Below are positions 1 through 10,300 of a stretch of DNA of 64,000 bases, in pieces; the stretch's first letter is position 1; each line of letters starts with the position of its first letter. The notes under the pieces were generated by a model. The model was not told the DNA's origin. It saw only the letters and a program-made list of their open reading frames with translations, and searched no databases. The stretch is taken from assembly GCF_000315485.1 (NCBI RefSeq), contig NZ_JH992942.1, positions 62,001-126,000 on the forward strand. The letters run 5' to 3'. A program made the translations under genes and the position numbers. Source of the stretch: Bacteroides oleiciplenus YIT 12058. Lineage in GTDB: Bacteria > Bacteroidota > Bacteroidia > Bacteroidales > Bacteroidaceae.

Positions 1-1
1 A

Positions 2-2563
2 ACATCGGGCCGTCTGGATTATATTGCCTTGAACTACACCCGCGAACTTGCTCTGAACACTCCCTATCTTCCTTTCCGTTCTCTGGCTTCTATCAATAAG
101 GAAACCACATTCGTGCTATCCGGTGCTACTGCCACCACCGTAATCTGGGATGTGACTGACCCTGCAAATATCAGTAGAATAGAAGGACGTTTTGCGGATG
201 GTACCTATACATTCACCATTCCTGCGGGAAAACTGCGTGAGTTTGTAGCTGTCACTCCCGAAGCGTCAGGCTTTGAAACAGTAGAATCTGCAGGCTGCGT
301 AGCGAACCAGAACCTGCACTCTCTGGAAGCAACCGACATGGTAATCATCTCTCCCGACCGGACCGACCTGATGACACAGGCAGAACGATTGGCACAGGCG
401 CATCGTGAAAAGGATGGAATGTCTGTTGTCGTCATTCCTGCTCCACAAATTTACAATGAATTCTCTTCCGGAACGCCGGACGGAACAGCCTACCGCCGCC
501 TGATGAAGATGCTCTACGACCGTTTCCCTAAAGCTGCCGAACGTCCTAAATACTTGTTGTTCTTTGGAGATTGCAGCTATGACAACCGCATGCTGACCTC
601 TTCCTGGAAAAACTACCGACCGGATAATTATTTGCTCTCCTATCAATCAGAGAACTCTATCGAAGAAACCAACTCCTATGTGACTGATGACTACTTCGGT
701 TTTCTGGATGATGAAGAAAGTGATAATCTGACGGCTGCCATGTTGGATATCGGCATCGGACGTTTTCCTGTCCGCACGGCTGCCGAGGCAAAAGCGGCTG
801 TAGACAAGACCATTGCTTATATGGAAAACAAGCATGCAGGCCCTTGGAAACATACTGTCTGTTATGTATCTGATGATGGAGATAAGAACCTGCACATCTC
901 CCAATCTGAAATACTGGCAAGTTATACTGAACGGAATTATCCCTCCCTGCTTGTCAACCGGATTTATGCTGATGCTTTCCGCCGTGAGGCTTCTGCTACC
1001 GGAGAAACCTATCCTGATGCAACGAAGCGTCTTCTGCAAATGTTCGACAAGGGAATGTTGGTAGTCAACTACACAGGACATGGAAGTACTTCCGCCTGGG
1101 CAGCAGAAAACCTGTTGACGACCAACGATATCACCAAAATGTCTTCTCCTCGTCTTCCTTTGTGGATAACAGCTACCTGCGACTTCACCCGCTTTGACGA
1201 TATACAGACTTCAGCAGGCGAACAGGCCTTTCTGAATGCAAAAGGTGGTGCCATTGCCTTGCTCACCACCTCCCGTGTGGTATATGCTTCACAGAACTCC
1301 GCCCTGAACCAGGCTTTCCTTCGTCACATCTTTTCCCGTCCCGAAGGCAAACGTCTCCGCTTAGGAGACATCATGCGCCTCTCCAAATGCGACGAGTCTT
1401 TGGCGAACGATAAGAATAAACTGAATTTCGCCCTTATCGGTGATCCTGCCCTGACTTTAGCATATCCCGATTATCAGGTACAAATAGATGAATTTGCAGG
1501 AGTGAATGTGGCGGAAGAAGGTGCCGTCTATCCGCAAGCGAAAGCTGGCAGCAAGATTACCGTCAAAGGACATATTCTGACTCCTGAAGGTAATCCGGCA
1601 GAGGACTTTACCGGTACGGTGCACCCCACCGTGCTCGACAGTAAAGAGCAGGTTACCACGCTCGACAATCGGGACGAGGGAGCTTATACTTATACGGAGC
1701 GCAGCAAAACACTTTTCTCTGGCAGTGATTCCGTTCGTTGGGGGCGTTTTGAATTTACTTTCCCCGTGCCGCTGGATATCAACTATTCGGATGAAGAAGG
1801 TCTGCTGAGCCTTTATGCTCTGAGTGCAGACCGGACTAATGAAGCGGGAGGATATTTTGATCACTTTCTGGTAGGTGGCACGGCTGATGAGATTTCTTCG
1901 GATACTTTAGGTCCTAAGATGACGATTTATTTGAATACTCCGGATTTCCACTCCGGCGGACAAACCAATAATACACCTCTGTTTGTGGCAGAGTTGGAAG
2001 ATGCTGACGGTATCAATACGGTGGGCAACGGTATTGGGCATGACCTTTCGCTTTGCATTGACGGTAGTGCGGTGCTGACTTATAATCTGAATGATTATTA
2101 TACTCCCACAGCCGGAGATTATACCCAGGGGATGGTGCACTTCTCTGTGCCCGACCTTGCCGAAGGAAAGCATACTCTTTCGTTCCGTGCCTGGGATTTG
2201 CTGAATAACTCTTCTACAAAGACGTTGGATTTTGAAGTCGTTCGTGGATTGCGTCCCAACCTTTTCTCTGTGATTTGTACGCAGAGCCCTGCAAGGGAGA
2301 GCACAACATTTGTTCTATCGCATAATCGTCCCGGCTCTACGCTTGCTGTGCGTATGTCGGTATATGATTTTTCCGGGCGGGAGTTGTGGACACACCTTGA
2401 ACAGGGCATATCCGAAGGACAAACCTATTATGTAGAATGGGATTTATGCAGTAATGGCGGACAACGCCTGGCACCCGGTGTGTATCTGTACCGTGCTTCC
2501 ATTGTCTCCGATGGTAGCCGTGAAAGTACGAAAGCGCAGAAAATCATTATCCTGTCACAATAA
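2..2563 (+). CDS. porU: PorU-like gingipain-family (C25) sortase, 5' end outside window
   Basis: The frame is already open at the left edge and reads into residues SGRLDYIALNYTREL before the first internal start-like codon, so the gene begins outside the window. About 850 residues are visible. The family is peptidase C25 (gingipain-like): a His in VVNYTGHGSTSAW and a Cys in ITATCDFTRFD fit the catalytic His/Cys pair. The last 90 residues (SGRELWTH to APGVYLYRASI) resemble a type IX secretion C-terminal beta-sandwich. In Porphyromonas PorU cleaves the C-terminal signal of T9SS cargo at the cell surface and attaches A-LPS. porV follows after 49 bp, which is the expected partner (PorU is held by PorV). 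No other T9SS gene is in the window. Identification rests on the family motifs plus the PorV neighbour. Confidence 0.88.
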   Translation, partial: TSGRLDYIALNYTRELALNTPYLPFRSLASINKETTFVLSGATATTVIWDVTDPANISRIEGRFADGTYTFTIPAGKLREFVAVTPEASGFETVESAGCVANQNLHSLEATDMVIISPDRTDLMTQAERLAQAHREKDGMSVVVIPAPQIYNEFSSGTPDGTAYRRLMKMLYDRFPKAAERPKYLLFFGDCSYDNRMLTSSWKNYRPDNYLLSYQSENSIEETNSYVTDDYFGFLDDEESDNLTAAMLDIGIGRFPVRTAAEAKAAVDKTIAYMENKHAGPWKHTVCYVSDDGDKNLHISQSEILASYTERNYPSLLVNRIYADAFRREASATGETYPDATKRLLQMFDKGMLVVNYTGHGSTSAWAAENLLTTNDITKMSSPRLPLWITATCDFTRFDDIQTSAGEQAFLNAKGGAIALLTTSRVVYASQNSALNQAFLRHIFSRPEGKRLRLGDIMRLSKCDESLANDKNKLNFALIGDPALTLAYPDYQVQIDEFAGVNVAEEGAVYPQAKAGSKITVKGHILTPEGNPAEDFTGTVHPTVLDSKEQVTTLDNRDEGAYTYTERSKTLFSGSDSVRWGRFEFTFPVPLDINYSDEEGLLSLYALSADRTNEAGGYFDHFLVGGTADEISSDTLGPKMTIYLNTPDFHSGGQTNNTPLFVAELEDADGINTVGNGIGHDLSLCIDGSAVLTYNLNDYYTPTAGDYTQGMVHFSVPDLAEGKHTLSFRAWDLLNNSSTKTLDFEVVRGLRPNLFSVICTQSPARESTTFVLSHNRPGSTLAVRMSVYDFSGRELWTHLEQGISEGQTYYVEWDLCSNGGQRLAPGVYLYRASIVSDGSRESTKAQKIIILSQ

Positions 2564-2612
2564 ATGAGGCTGTTTGCAGTTTTATTAAGACAGTCCCATA
2601 AAATAACACTGT

Positions 2613-3785
2613 ATGAAGAAATTTATCATAGTATCTATCATAGCTCTCTTGTCCGTAAGTCTTTTTGCACAAGATAAGAACCAGTTTAACCCTGTCAATA
2701 CCGGCGTCAACTCTTTAGGCATTGCCCCCGATTCCCGTGGTGGCGGTATGGGAGACGTCGGTGCAGCAACCGACCCGGACGTAAATTCCCAATATTGGAA
2801 CCCTGCAAAGTACCCGTTCACTATCAGCCGTGCTGGAGTAGCAGTTTCATATACCCCCTGGTTGCGGAAGTTGGTGAATGATATTGACCTGGCGTATGTA
2901 GCGGGCTATTATCGTATCGGAGACTATCAGGCTGTCAGCGGTTCATTGCGTTACTTCTCTTTGGGTGAGGTACCTGTAGGGTATCAGGATGCGAATTCCC
3001 CGGGCTATACTATCAAACCTTATGAAATGGCGGTAGATGTTGCTTACTCCCGTATGCTTTCCGAACATTTCTCTGCGGCCGTTGCTTTGCGCTATATTTA
3101 TTCTGATTTGGCATACAGGGAAGATGAAGAGGTTTCTGCCGGCTCAGCCTTTGCTGCCGACATTGCGTTCTATTATACCAATTATATTATTTTCGCACAG
3201 CGCGAGTGTATGCTCTCTTTCGGACTGAATGCCTCTAATATCGGTACGAAGATTTCTTATGATAGCGGTAATACCAGCCAGTTTCTGCCTACCAACCTGC
3301 GCTTGGGAGCTTCTTTGCTGTTTCCGATAGATGATTACAATACGGTTGGAGTCAGCTTTGATGCTAATAAATACATGGTTCCCACCCGTCCCATTCGTGG
3401 AGAAGATGAGTCGCAGGAAGAATATGAAGAACGTCTGGATCGTGACTACAATGATATTTCACCCATTAAAGGTATCTTTAAATCTTTCAGTGACGCCCCC
3501 GGTGGTTTCAAGGAAGAATTGCAGGAGATACAGTGGTCGTTGGGTTTGGAATATACCTATCACGAACAGTTCTCCGTTCGTGGCGGCTACCACTGGGAGC
3601 ATGAAAATAAGGGAAACCGTAAGTACTTCTCGTTCGGTGCAGGCTTCAAGATGAGTGTATTCTCGCTGGATGCAGCTTATCTGGTATCTACGGCGCAGAG
3701 CAATCCGCTCGACCAGACACTCCGCTTTACGTTAGGCTTCGATCTTGACGGAATAAAAGACTTGTTCGGACGTCGCAGAAGATGA
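2613..3785 (+). CDS. porV: PorV (LptO) outer-membrane beta-barrel protein
   Basis: This is a 390-residue protein with a signal peptide (MKKFIIVSIIALLSVSLFA, cut before QDK) and alternating beta-strand character throughout, typical of the 14-strand PorV/FadL-like barrel. The N-terminal stretch NTGVNSLGIAPDSRGGGMGD and the following NSQYWNPAKYPF are characteristic of PorV. In T9SS organisms PorV shuttles cargo from the translocon to the PorU sortase. The gene starts 49 bp after porU and is probably co-transcribed with it. It ends 2 bp before the stop of the convergent retropepsin-like gene, and no terminator hairpin separates them. Confidence 0.9.
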   Translation: MKKFIIVSIIALLSVSLFAQDKNQFNPVNTGVNSLGIAPDSRGGGMGDVGAATDPDVNSQYWNPAKYPFTISRAGVAVSYTPWLRKLVNDIDLAYVAGYYRIGDYQAVSGSLRYFSLGEVPVGYQDANSPGYTIKPYEMAVDVAYSRMLSEHFSAAVALRYIYSDLAYREDEEVSAGSAFAADIAFYYTNYIIFAQRECMLSFGLNASNIGTKISYDSGNTSQFLPTNLRLGASLLFPIDDYNTVGVSFDANKYMVPTRPIRGEDESQEEYEERLDRDYNDISPIKGIFKSFSDAPGGFKEELQEIQWSLGLEYTYHEQFSVRGGYHWEHENKGNRKYFSFGAGFKMSVFSLDAAYLVSTAQSNPLDQTLRFTLGFDLDGIKDLFGRRRR

Positions 3786-3787
3786 TT

Positions 3788-5233
3788 TTAGCGGTGGTCG
3801 TTCCACATGTTCAGATACAAGCCAGCTATTCCTAATAGTATATCTGTTATTTTCAGGTCCTTTTCCTGTATATTCAGATGCAGCTTTTTAGGGTCGTATA
3901 TCATTGCATTTACCCCTTGTGTCCGTGGTGTTGTCTTCACGAACATATCCTTCAGATTAATCGTAACTGTGCTGAAACTCCGGAATATATCCATTCCTAT
4001 AATTCCATCTCCGGCGAAGTGAAGTCCACTTTGTTCAGGCGTTGCCACTACACTGATACTGTCGGTACATCCTATATATTCGCCTATCTGGAAGCATGCA
4101 CCCGGTAAATTATAGATACATACCCGCGCTGTCCCGCCGAAACCGCCAACTCCCATTGAATCCCTCTCTGCTATTCGTTCAATGCGGCCTTTATGCCGTT
4201 CAAAGTAATCGTAATTCAACTGGCTGAGGCCAGAGCCGCTATCAAAGTTCATTCGCAATAATTCATGGTCATATACAACTTCAAGGTCAAGAATATTTTT
4301 TCCTGTAAAGCAAATGTTCGGGGCAAAACCCGGTGCAGGAGTCAGGTCTTTGGGAATAGTCAGGCGGTTGGTGCGGAAATCCAGTTTAACTTCTTGGAGC
4401 TGATTGAGGATAGGCAGTCCGATGATGGCTTCCAGATGTTTCATGTAGCGGTCGGCCTTTTCTTCCCCGGTTTTCATATCCAACACATAGAATGGGACAT
4501 TTCGCATCACAAGGGAACCGAGTTTTATCTCTTCGGCAATGGCAAGTTGTCCGCTTCCCGTACCTACTCCGTTTGCCGTGATTTCTACATCCAGTATTTT
4601 CATACCGCAGGCTTTCGCTATTTCGGGGGTAACTACATTGACGCCTGCACCCGTATCCAGCGTAAAGTTCTGTTCTTTTCCATTCACACTTCCTTCCAGA
4701 GTTATGGTGGTAGCTCTCGAACCGCTCTTGCCCACACTGTCTATGCGGATAGGTAGCACTAAATCCGTATCCGGTTTCTCCCATTGGTATAAGGCATAGC
4801 CGGACAAAACACGATATTCTTTTTCTTTTATCCGATATCCGGCAAGAAAGGCACTATCCACCTGCCCCTCCAGTTGGTTGCAGAAATTTTTCAGAGTTTC
4901 GGCGGCCTGATCGTTTGCTCCCAGCTTGCTCAGGTTTTCGGTGAGAAGGTAAATCATGGAAGTTGTATTTTCAAATCCCATATTCTCCTGTTGTTCGGCC
5001 AGCAATTTGCCGATAACTTCGCAGGCGGCTTCAGGGCGGTTGAAGAAGTTGCATAGCAATGCTTGTCCAAAGCCTTGCAGGAAAGGGTCTAATGAGTCTT
5101 TGTAGGCAGTAAATTCCCGTTGCAACTCAAACCAGTTTTCCTGATTCATGTAGCTTGCTGCCCGCTCGTTGGCGGTTTGGCCGAAAGCACTGAGGCTTGT
5201 GCAGATAATTGCAACGAGAAATATCTTCTTCAT
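3788..5233 (-). CDS. Two-lobed retropepsin-like aspartyl protease, secreted
   Basis: This 481-residue protein has a signal peptide (MKKIFLVAIICTSLSAFG). Residues 20-150 are alpha-helical and TPR-like. Two retropepsin-type lobes follow: the first has the FTLDTGAGVNVV motif (Asp193), the second MNFDSGSGLSQL (Asp331). Each lobe ends in a hydrophobic-hydrophobic-Gly element (IIGLPILNQL and GIIGMDIFR). Two DTG/DSG-type motifs in one chain recall the bilobed pepsin plan rather than a homodimeric retropepsin. Similar proteins occur in Bacteroidota as envelope proteases of unknown substrate. The function is inferred from the motifs only. Confidence 0.8.
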   Translation of the reverse strand: MKKIFLVAIICTSLSAFGQTANERAASYMNQENWFELQREFTAYKDSLDPFLQGFGQALLCNFFNRPEAACEVIGKLLAEQQENMGFENTTSMIYLLTENLSKLGANDQAAETLKNFCNQLEGQVDSAFLAGYRIKEKEYRVLSGYALYQWEKPDTDLVLPIRIDSVGKSGSRATTITLEGSVNGKEQNFTLDTGAGVNVVTPEIAKACGMKILDVEITANGVGTGSGQLAIAEEIKLGSLVMRNVPFYVLDMKTGEEKADRYMKHLEAIIGLPILNQLQEVKLDFRTNRLTIPKDLTPAPGFAPNICFTGKNILDLEVVYDHELLRMNFDSGSGLSQLNYDYFERHKGRIERIAERDSMGVGGFGGTARVCIYNLPGACFQIGEYIGCTDSISVVATPEQSGLHFAGDGIIGMDIFRSFSTVTINLKDMFVKTTPRTQGVNAMIYDPKKLHLNIQEKDLKITDILLGIAGLYLNMWNDHR

Positions 5234-5265
5234 GTCTGTGGGTATTAGCAGATTGTATAATCTTT

Positions 5266-5273
5266 CAAATATA
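5266..5273 (-). promoter_or_regulatory. Bacteroides -7 box for the retropepsin gene
   Basis: On the minus strand this reads TATATTTG, a full match to the Bacteroides -7 consensus TAnnTTTG, 32 bp upstream of the ATG at 5233. No clear TTTG -33 box was found at the expected spacing. Confidence 0.5.
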
Positions 5274-5352
5274 CGAAAAAAAATGTTTTGTCTATTCTTT
5301 CGCCTGCTTTCTTTAAACCGAATGCTGCTTTTTATTAATACCTCTTCTTGCT

Positions 5353-5366
5353 AACACCCGGGTGTT
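5353..5366. promoter_or_regulatory. Perfect 14-bp palindrome, possible operator
   Basis: AACACCCGGGTGTT is a perfect inverted repeat with no spacer. It is GC-rich within an AT-rich divergent intergenic region and lies about 60 bp upstream of the sigma-factor promoter. An operator for a dimeric regulator is possible; no regulator is identified. Confidence 0.35.
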
Positions 5367-5426
5367 GATGAGCTGATCTTACTGTAATAATGAGGATATG
5401 TTTTATAGGAATCTACACGAATTAAA

Positions 5427-5458
5427 TTTGGAAGCAAAAATAAACATTTATATCTTTG
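5427..5458 (+). promoter_or_regulatory. Canonical Bacteroides housekeeping promoter of the ECF sigma gene
   Basis: A TTTG -33 box at 5427-5430 is followed after exactly 20 bp by TATCTTTG at 5451-5458. Both match the Bacteroides consensus (TTTG / TAnnTTTG). The start codon is about 70 bp downstream. The sigma gene therefore appears to be transcribed by the primary sigma factor. Confidence 0.75.
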
Positions 5459-5528
5459 TCTCTCAGAATTATCTAATACTCTTAGGAATCCATCTTTTTA
5501 TGTAAGTTTGTTCTGAAAAATAGAATTG

Positions 5529-6134
5529 ATGAAAGATGTAAAAGATATCCATAGCCTCTTAGGAATGATTCAAGAGGAAAACACACTCGCATTTAATATA
5601 TTCTATGAAATGTATTATGACCAGGTGTTTCGTTATGCTTATTATTTCCTGAAAGACACTGAGTCTTGCCGGGAAGTAGTTGCAGATGTGTTCTTTGCTG
5701 TGTGGCAATCACGCAAACGGCTGAAGGATATAGAAAATCTGGAAACTTATTTATTTATATCCGTAAGAAACGAAGTGACGCACTACCACAAAAAAATAGG
5801 TAGACATAACCATGTTTCATTGGATGAATTATCGGTTCAGTTAGAAATAACAGAAGAAGAATCCCCCCATGATAAAATCTCTTATAAGGAAATGGAACAA
5901 CTGTTGGGAGAAATTGTGGGTAAACTGCCGGAAAAATGCCGTCTAATCTTCCTGATGGCCCGCCAGGAACGGTTGAAGCCCAAAGAAATTGCAGAGAAAC
6001 TCTGTATATCGGAAAACACGGTACGCGTACAAATGAAAATTGCTATAGAAAAGATCATCAAACAAATCAAACCCTATTATCCCGACCTTACTCTCTCACT
6101 ATTATGGTCCCTCTTCTTTCCTGTCATTAGTTAA
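5529..6134 (+). CDS. ECF-type RNA polymerase sigma-70 factor
   Basis: This 201-residue protein has sigma region 2 at about residues 20-85 (FNIFYEMYYDQVFRYAYYF, then the AxDVFxxVWxxR-like stretch ADVFFAVWQSRK). Region 4 lies at about 135-185, with the helix-turn-helix LKPKEIAEKLCISENTVRVQ. The ATG at 5529 is preferred over the TTG one codon earlier. The FecR-type anti-sigma gene follows after 73 bp, then an STN-domain SusC. This is the usual Bacteroides arrangement in which substrate binding at the outer membrane releases the sigma factor, which activates the adjacent susCD genes. The C-terminal tail (PDLTLSLLWSLFFPVIS) is hydrophobic. Confidence 0.93.
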   Translation: MKDVKDIHSLLGMIQEENTLAFNIFYEMYYDQVFRYAYYFLKDTESCREVVADVFFAVWQSRKRLKDIENLETYLFISVRNEVTHYHKKIGRHNHVSLDELSVQLEITEEESPHDKISYKEMEQLLGEIVGKLPEKCRLIFLMARQERLKPKEIAEKLCISENTVRVQMKIAIEKIIKQIKPYYPDLTLSLLWSLFFPVIS

Positions 6135-6207
6135 AGAAATAAAAAACGTGAGGTTTCTTTTAAATGAAATCTGATCGAGTGTACTCCTCTGTTTAGAAAC
6201 AATAATT

Positions 6208-7206
6208 ATGAGTGAGGAAAATAACCCTATTGACATTCTACGGAATGAATTGATTCATGATATCAGTGACCATGAGAAAGCGACGTTAGAAGAATGGAGC
6301 CGTTTGACTCATGACAATCGTAGTTTTCGTCAACTGATTAGTGAAATGAGACTTTCTTCTGACATTGAAAAAAAGAAGGAAGAAATGAAGTCCGGCATCC
6401 TGCAAGAAGTTAATAAACGGATAAACAGGAGCCGATACATTCGTCGTATTCTAAAAATCAGCACGGTAGCTGCTTCTATTGCCATTTTATTGGGAATAAC
6501 CGGTTACTTCTCCTATAGAGAAGGGTTTAATCAGATAAATAGTCAGCAGATAGAAATGTCCAACCCATTCGGTATGCTGTCGACGATTACTTTACCTGAT
6601 GGGAGTAAGGTTGTTCTGAATGCAGGAACCACCATCACTTATCCCAGTGCTTTTGTTGCGAAGAACAGGGAAGTTGAAATAAAAGGAGAAGCCTTTTTTG
6701 AGGTCACCCATGATGCGGGACATCCTTTTATTGTGAAAGCTGACCGGATCAGCATCGAAGTATTGGGCACTCAATTCAATGTAAAAGCCTATGAAGAAGA
6801 TGATTGGATTGAAGTTTCTTTATCAGAAGGAAAGGTGGAGGTGCAGAGCGAAGACAAAAAGAACAGGATTTTCCTCACCCCCGGAGAACAGGCATATTAT
6901 GATAAACACAATCATTCCCTGACCACGCGTAACGTAGATATTACTCATTATACATCGTGGAGGAACGGGGCATATTATTTCAGGGCACTTCCTCTGAAAG
7001 AAATCACCAAACAGCTTGAACGTATTTTCAATGTCCATATCCATATAACGTCTCCTAATATTGAGAATATAGTTTTAACCGGAGACTTCCTACGGGGTGA
7101 GAATCTGGAACAAATATTGCGAATGATAACTGCAGATAACCGCTTAAAATACAGAATAGAAGAATATATAATCTATATAGATGAAAATAAAAGTGCTAAG
7201 AAGTAA
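6208..7206 (+). CDS. FecR-family anti-sigma factor (FecR + DUF4974)
   Basis: This 332-residue protein has a cytoplasmic sigma-binding part at residues 1-80 and one transmembrane helix at about 84-105 (ISTVAASIAILLGITGYF). The periplasmic FecR domain at about 120-225 contains LPDGSKVVLNAGTTITYP and EVEIKGEAFFEVTHD. DUF4974 lies at the C-terminus (LPLKEITKQLERIF to the end). It should sequester the sigma factor encoded immediately upstream and sense the STN domain of the downstream SusC through its periplasmic part. Confidence 0.93.
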   Translation: MSEENNPIDILRNELIHDISDHEKATLEEWSRLTHDNRSFRQLISEMRLSSDIEKKKEEMKSGILQEVNKRINRSRYIRRILKISTVAASIAILLGITGYFSYREGFNQINSQQIEMSNPFGMLSTITLPDGSKVVLNAGTTITYPSAFVAKNREVEIKGEAFFEVTHDAGHPFIVKADRISIEVLGTQFNVKAYEEDDWIEVSLSEGKVEVQSEDKKNRIFLTPGEQAYYDKHNHSLTTRNVDITHYTSWRNGAYYFRALPLKEITKQLERIFNVHIHITSPNIENIVLTGDFLRGENLEQILRMITADNRLKYRIEEYIIYIDENKSAKK

Positions 7207-7259
7207 ATTATTAACCCTAAAAAAGAAGTGCCTATGATAAAATAGTATCGTACATAGAA

Positions 7260-7289
7260 AAGCGAAAAATGCGCTAACATTTTTCGCTT
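7260..7289 (+). other. Stem-loop between fecR and susC
   Basis: A 12-bp perfect stem (AAGCGAAAAATG paired with CATTTTTCGCTT) encloses a 6-nt loop. No U-tract follows on the plus strand, so a simple intrinsic terminator is unlikely. It may protect or process the mRNA and separate expression of the regulators from that of the transporter. Confidence 0.45.
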
Positions 7290-7349
7290 GGATAAGACTT
7301 GAGTCTGTAATAATTCATGGATTTACAAACCTAAAATCAATACAAAAAT

Positions 7350-10300
7350 ATGGATTTAAAATTAAAAAATAAACAACCTCACTACATTTATTATTTATTT
7401 CTTGTGATTGCTTTCTTTTTTGCATCCACGGAAGTAGCCCATTCACAAGTAAAAAATCTGTCTCTTCATTTAAAGAATGTGACATTAGAAGAAGCCTTGG
7501 GGCAGATCAGACAGAAAGGAGAATATTCTTTATGGTATCGCAATGAAGAAGTTAATCTGAAGAAAAAAGTCTCCCTTGATATTCAGAATGGCAATATTAC
7601 CCAAATTTTAGACTGCCTTTTTGAAGGAGAAAATCTGAGATATATAATAGAAGATAATCACATTGTTATCTTCAAGGCAGATGGAACGAGTAAATCTGCT
7701 CAACAAACAACCAAACGAATCACTGGTGTAATTAAAGATAATCATGGAGAACCCATCATTGGATGTAATATTATGGAAAAAGGAACATCGAACGGTACAA
7801 TTACCAGCGTGGATGGAGATTTCTCCCTGAATGTTGCAGAAAAAGCGGTTTTGCAGGTCTCTTATATCGGATACCTTACACAGGAAATCCCTGTGCAGGA
7901 CAAACAAAATATAACAGTCATTTTACAGGAAGATGCACAAATACTGGATGAAGTAGTTGTAGTTGGTTATGGTCTTGCGAAGAAAAGTGACCTGACCGGA
8001 TCTATTTCCCAGGTTAAAGCGGAGAGTATGCAAAACTATACTCCGTCAAGTGTTAGCGACTTACTACGCAACAGTATTCCGGGTATGAGTGTAGGATATT
8101 CCGTATCCGCGAAAGGAAGTAGTGATATGATGATTCGTGGCGATAATACGCTGACTGCCGGCTCGAGCCCGCTGATTATTGTCGATGGAGTTATCTATAA
8201 TGGTGACATTTCGGATATCAACCCGAATGATATTGAGAAGCTGGATATAATGAAAGATGCAAGTTCGGCTGCCGTCTATGGTTCAAGGGCTACAAACGGA
8301 GTGGTTGCTATTACGACCAAGAAAGGAAATTCCCAGAAGCCTGTTATCAACTTTAGCGGAAGTGTAGGGATATCTACTGCTGCGAACAGGGTGAAACCTT
8401 ATGACAAAGAAGGTTTCATCAAATGGCGTTCCGATATGTTTAAATCAGTCTATAGTGCAACTGTGCCACAGACTCCTTGGAGTCCTTTTGATGATCCGCG
8501 TACGATAGATCCTCAATATCTGGATCAATGGATGGCTTACCATAGTACTACACAGGACAATCTTGTAGATGCCTGGTTATCCGGTTTACGATTGACCGGG
8601 TTGGAAATTGAGAATTACAAATCAGGAAGAAGCATTGACTGGGAGGACTATATTTTTCATAATGGTCCCAGACAAGATTACAACCTGAGCCTTTCCGGAA
8701 AAAAAGAAGATTTCTCTTATTATTGGTCGCTGGGATATATGACAAATGAGTCATTGGTAAAAGGGGATGAATTTTCTACCATACGTTCGCGGGTGAATAT
8801 AGAGGGAAAACCTGCCCGCTTTTTAAAAGTGGGGCTGAATGCACAGTTCTCCTACCGTGACGAAAGTTCTGTACCTGCGGATGTGAACCAATACACCAAA
8901 CTGACCCCTTACAGCTCATTTTATGAGGATGATGAGGAAACATTAAGATTATATCCGAATGATGACAATCAGGCACTTCACCCGTTGTTGAATCCCACAT
9001 ACAGGTCGCGGGAACAGGAATACTTTACGCTCTTCCCTAAGATCTATGCAACTCTGGATTTACCATTTGGCATCACTTATACTGTAAACTATACAACCCG
9101 GTTCGTTTTTTACCACAACCATACACACGACTCCTCTGCACATCCACAGTGGAAGTTATTCGGAGGAAGTGCTTCCCGTGAAAATTCATTGAGGAGGGAA
9201 TGGCAGGTTGATAATATTATAAACTGGAACAAAACCTTTGCACAGAAACACAAGGTGGATGTTACATTTTTGGTAAACGCCGAGCAGTTCCGTAATGATA
9301 CGGAGAAAATGAATAACCAGAATTTCAGTCCAAACGATATACTTGGGTATCATGATATGTCTATAGGAAACTTACCGGAAATTTCGAGTAATGATGAGAT
9401 CCGGACATCGGATGCCTTGATGGCAAGGCTTAACTATGGCTTCATGAATAAATATTTGCTGACTTTGTCGGTGCGAAGAGATGGATCATCCCTGTTTGGC
9501 TACTCCAATCCGCGTGCCACCTTCCCTGCCGCAGCTCTGGGATGGGTACTCTCAGAAGAAAAGTTTTTTAAAGTGAAGTTTGTTGATTATCTTAAATTAA
9601 GAGCATCCTGGGGTATAAACGGTAACAGAGACATTGATAACTATGCTGCCTTGTCCAAGATGCTTGCTGAGAAATCACTGAATACTGATGTAAGTGGAAC
9701 TCCGATTATCATTCCTACTCTGGAAATAAATACGATGGGAAATAAAAAGCTTAAATGGGAAAAGACCGAAGCGTATAACCTTGCTTTAGATTTCAGGCTG
9801 TTCAATGGCATTTTAAACGGAACAATAGAAACCTATTATATGTCGACCACAGATGTACTGGTCAACAGAGAACTTCCCACCATCACCGGATACAAAAGAG
9901 TGTACGCCAATTTGGGAGAGATAAGGAATAAAGGACTTGAACTTTCTCTGAGCAGCACCAATATGAAACAGCATAATTTTGAATGGACCTCCAATCTGCT
10001 CTTTGCCCTGAACAGGAATAAAATCATTTCGATAACCGGTGAAAAGTATGACGTGTTTGATAAAGATGGTAACTTTGTAGGACGGAAAGAGCCGGATGAC
10101 AAAACCAATAACTGGTTTATAGGTCAGGCAAAAGATGTGATATGGGATTATAAAATTCTGGGAACCTGGAAGACCGGACAAGAAGAAGAGGCTGCCAAAT
10201 GGAACCAGGCACCCGGTGACTTCAGGTTGGAAGATGTAAATAATGATGGACTGCTGACAGATGAAGACAAACAGTTCTTGGGATATAAGACCCCACGATT

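Noticed and set aside
7260..7289. Stem-loop between fecR and susC as an intrinsic terminator
   Set aside because: No U-tract follows the stem on the plus strand, so it is recorded only as a stem-loop.
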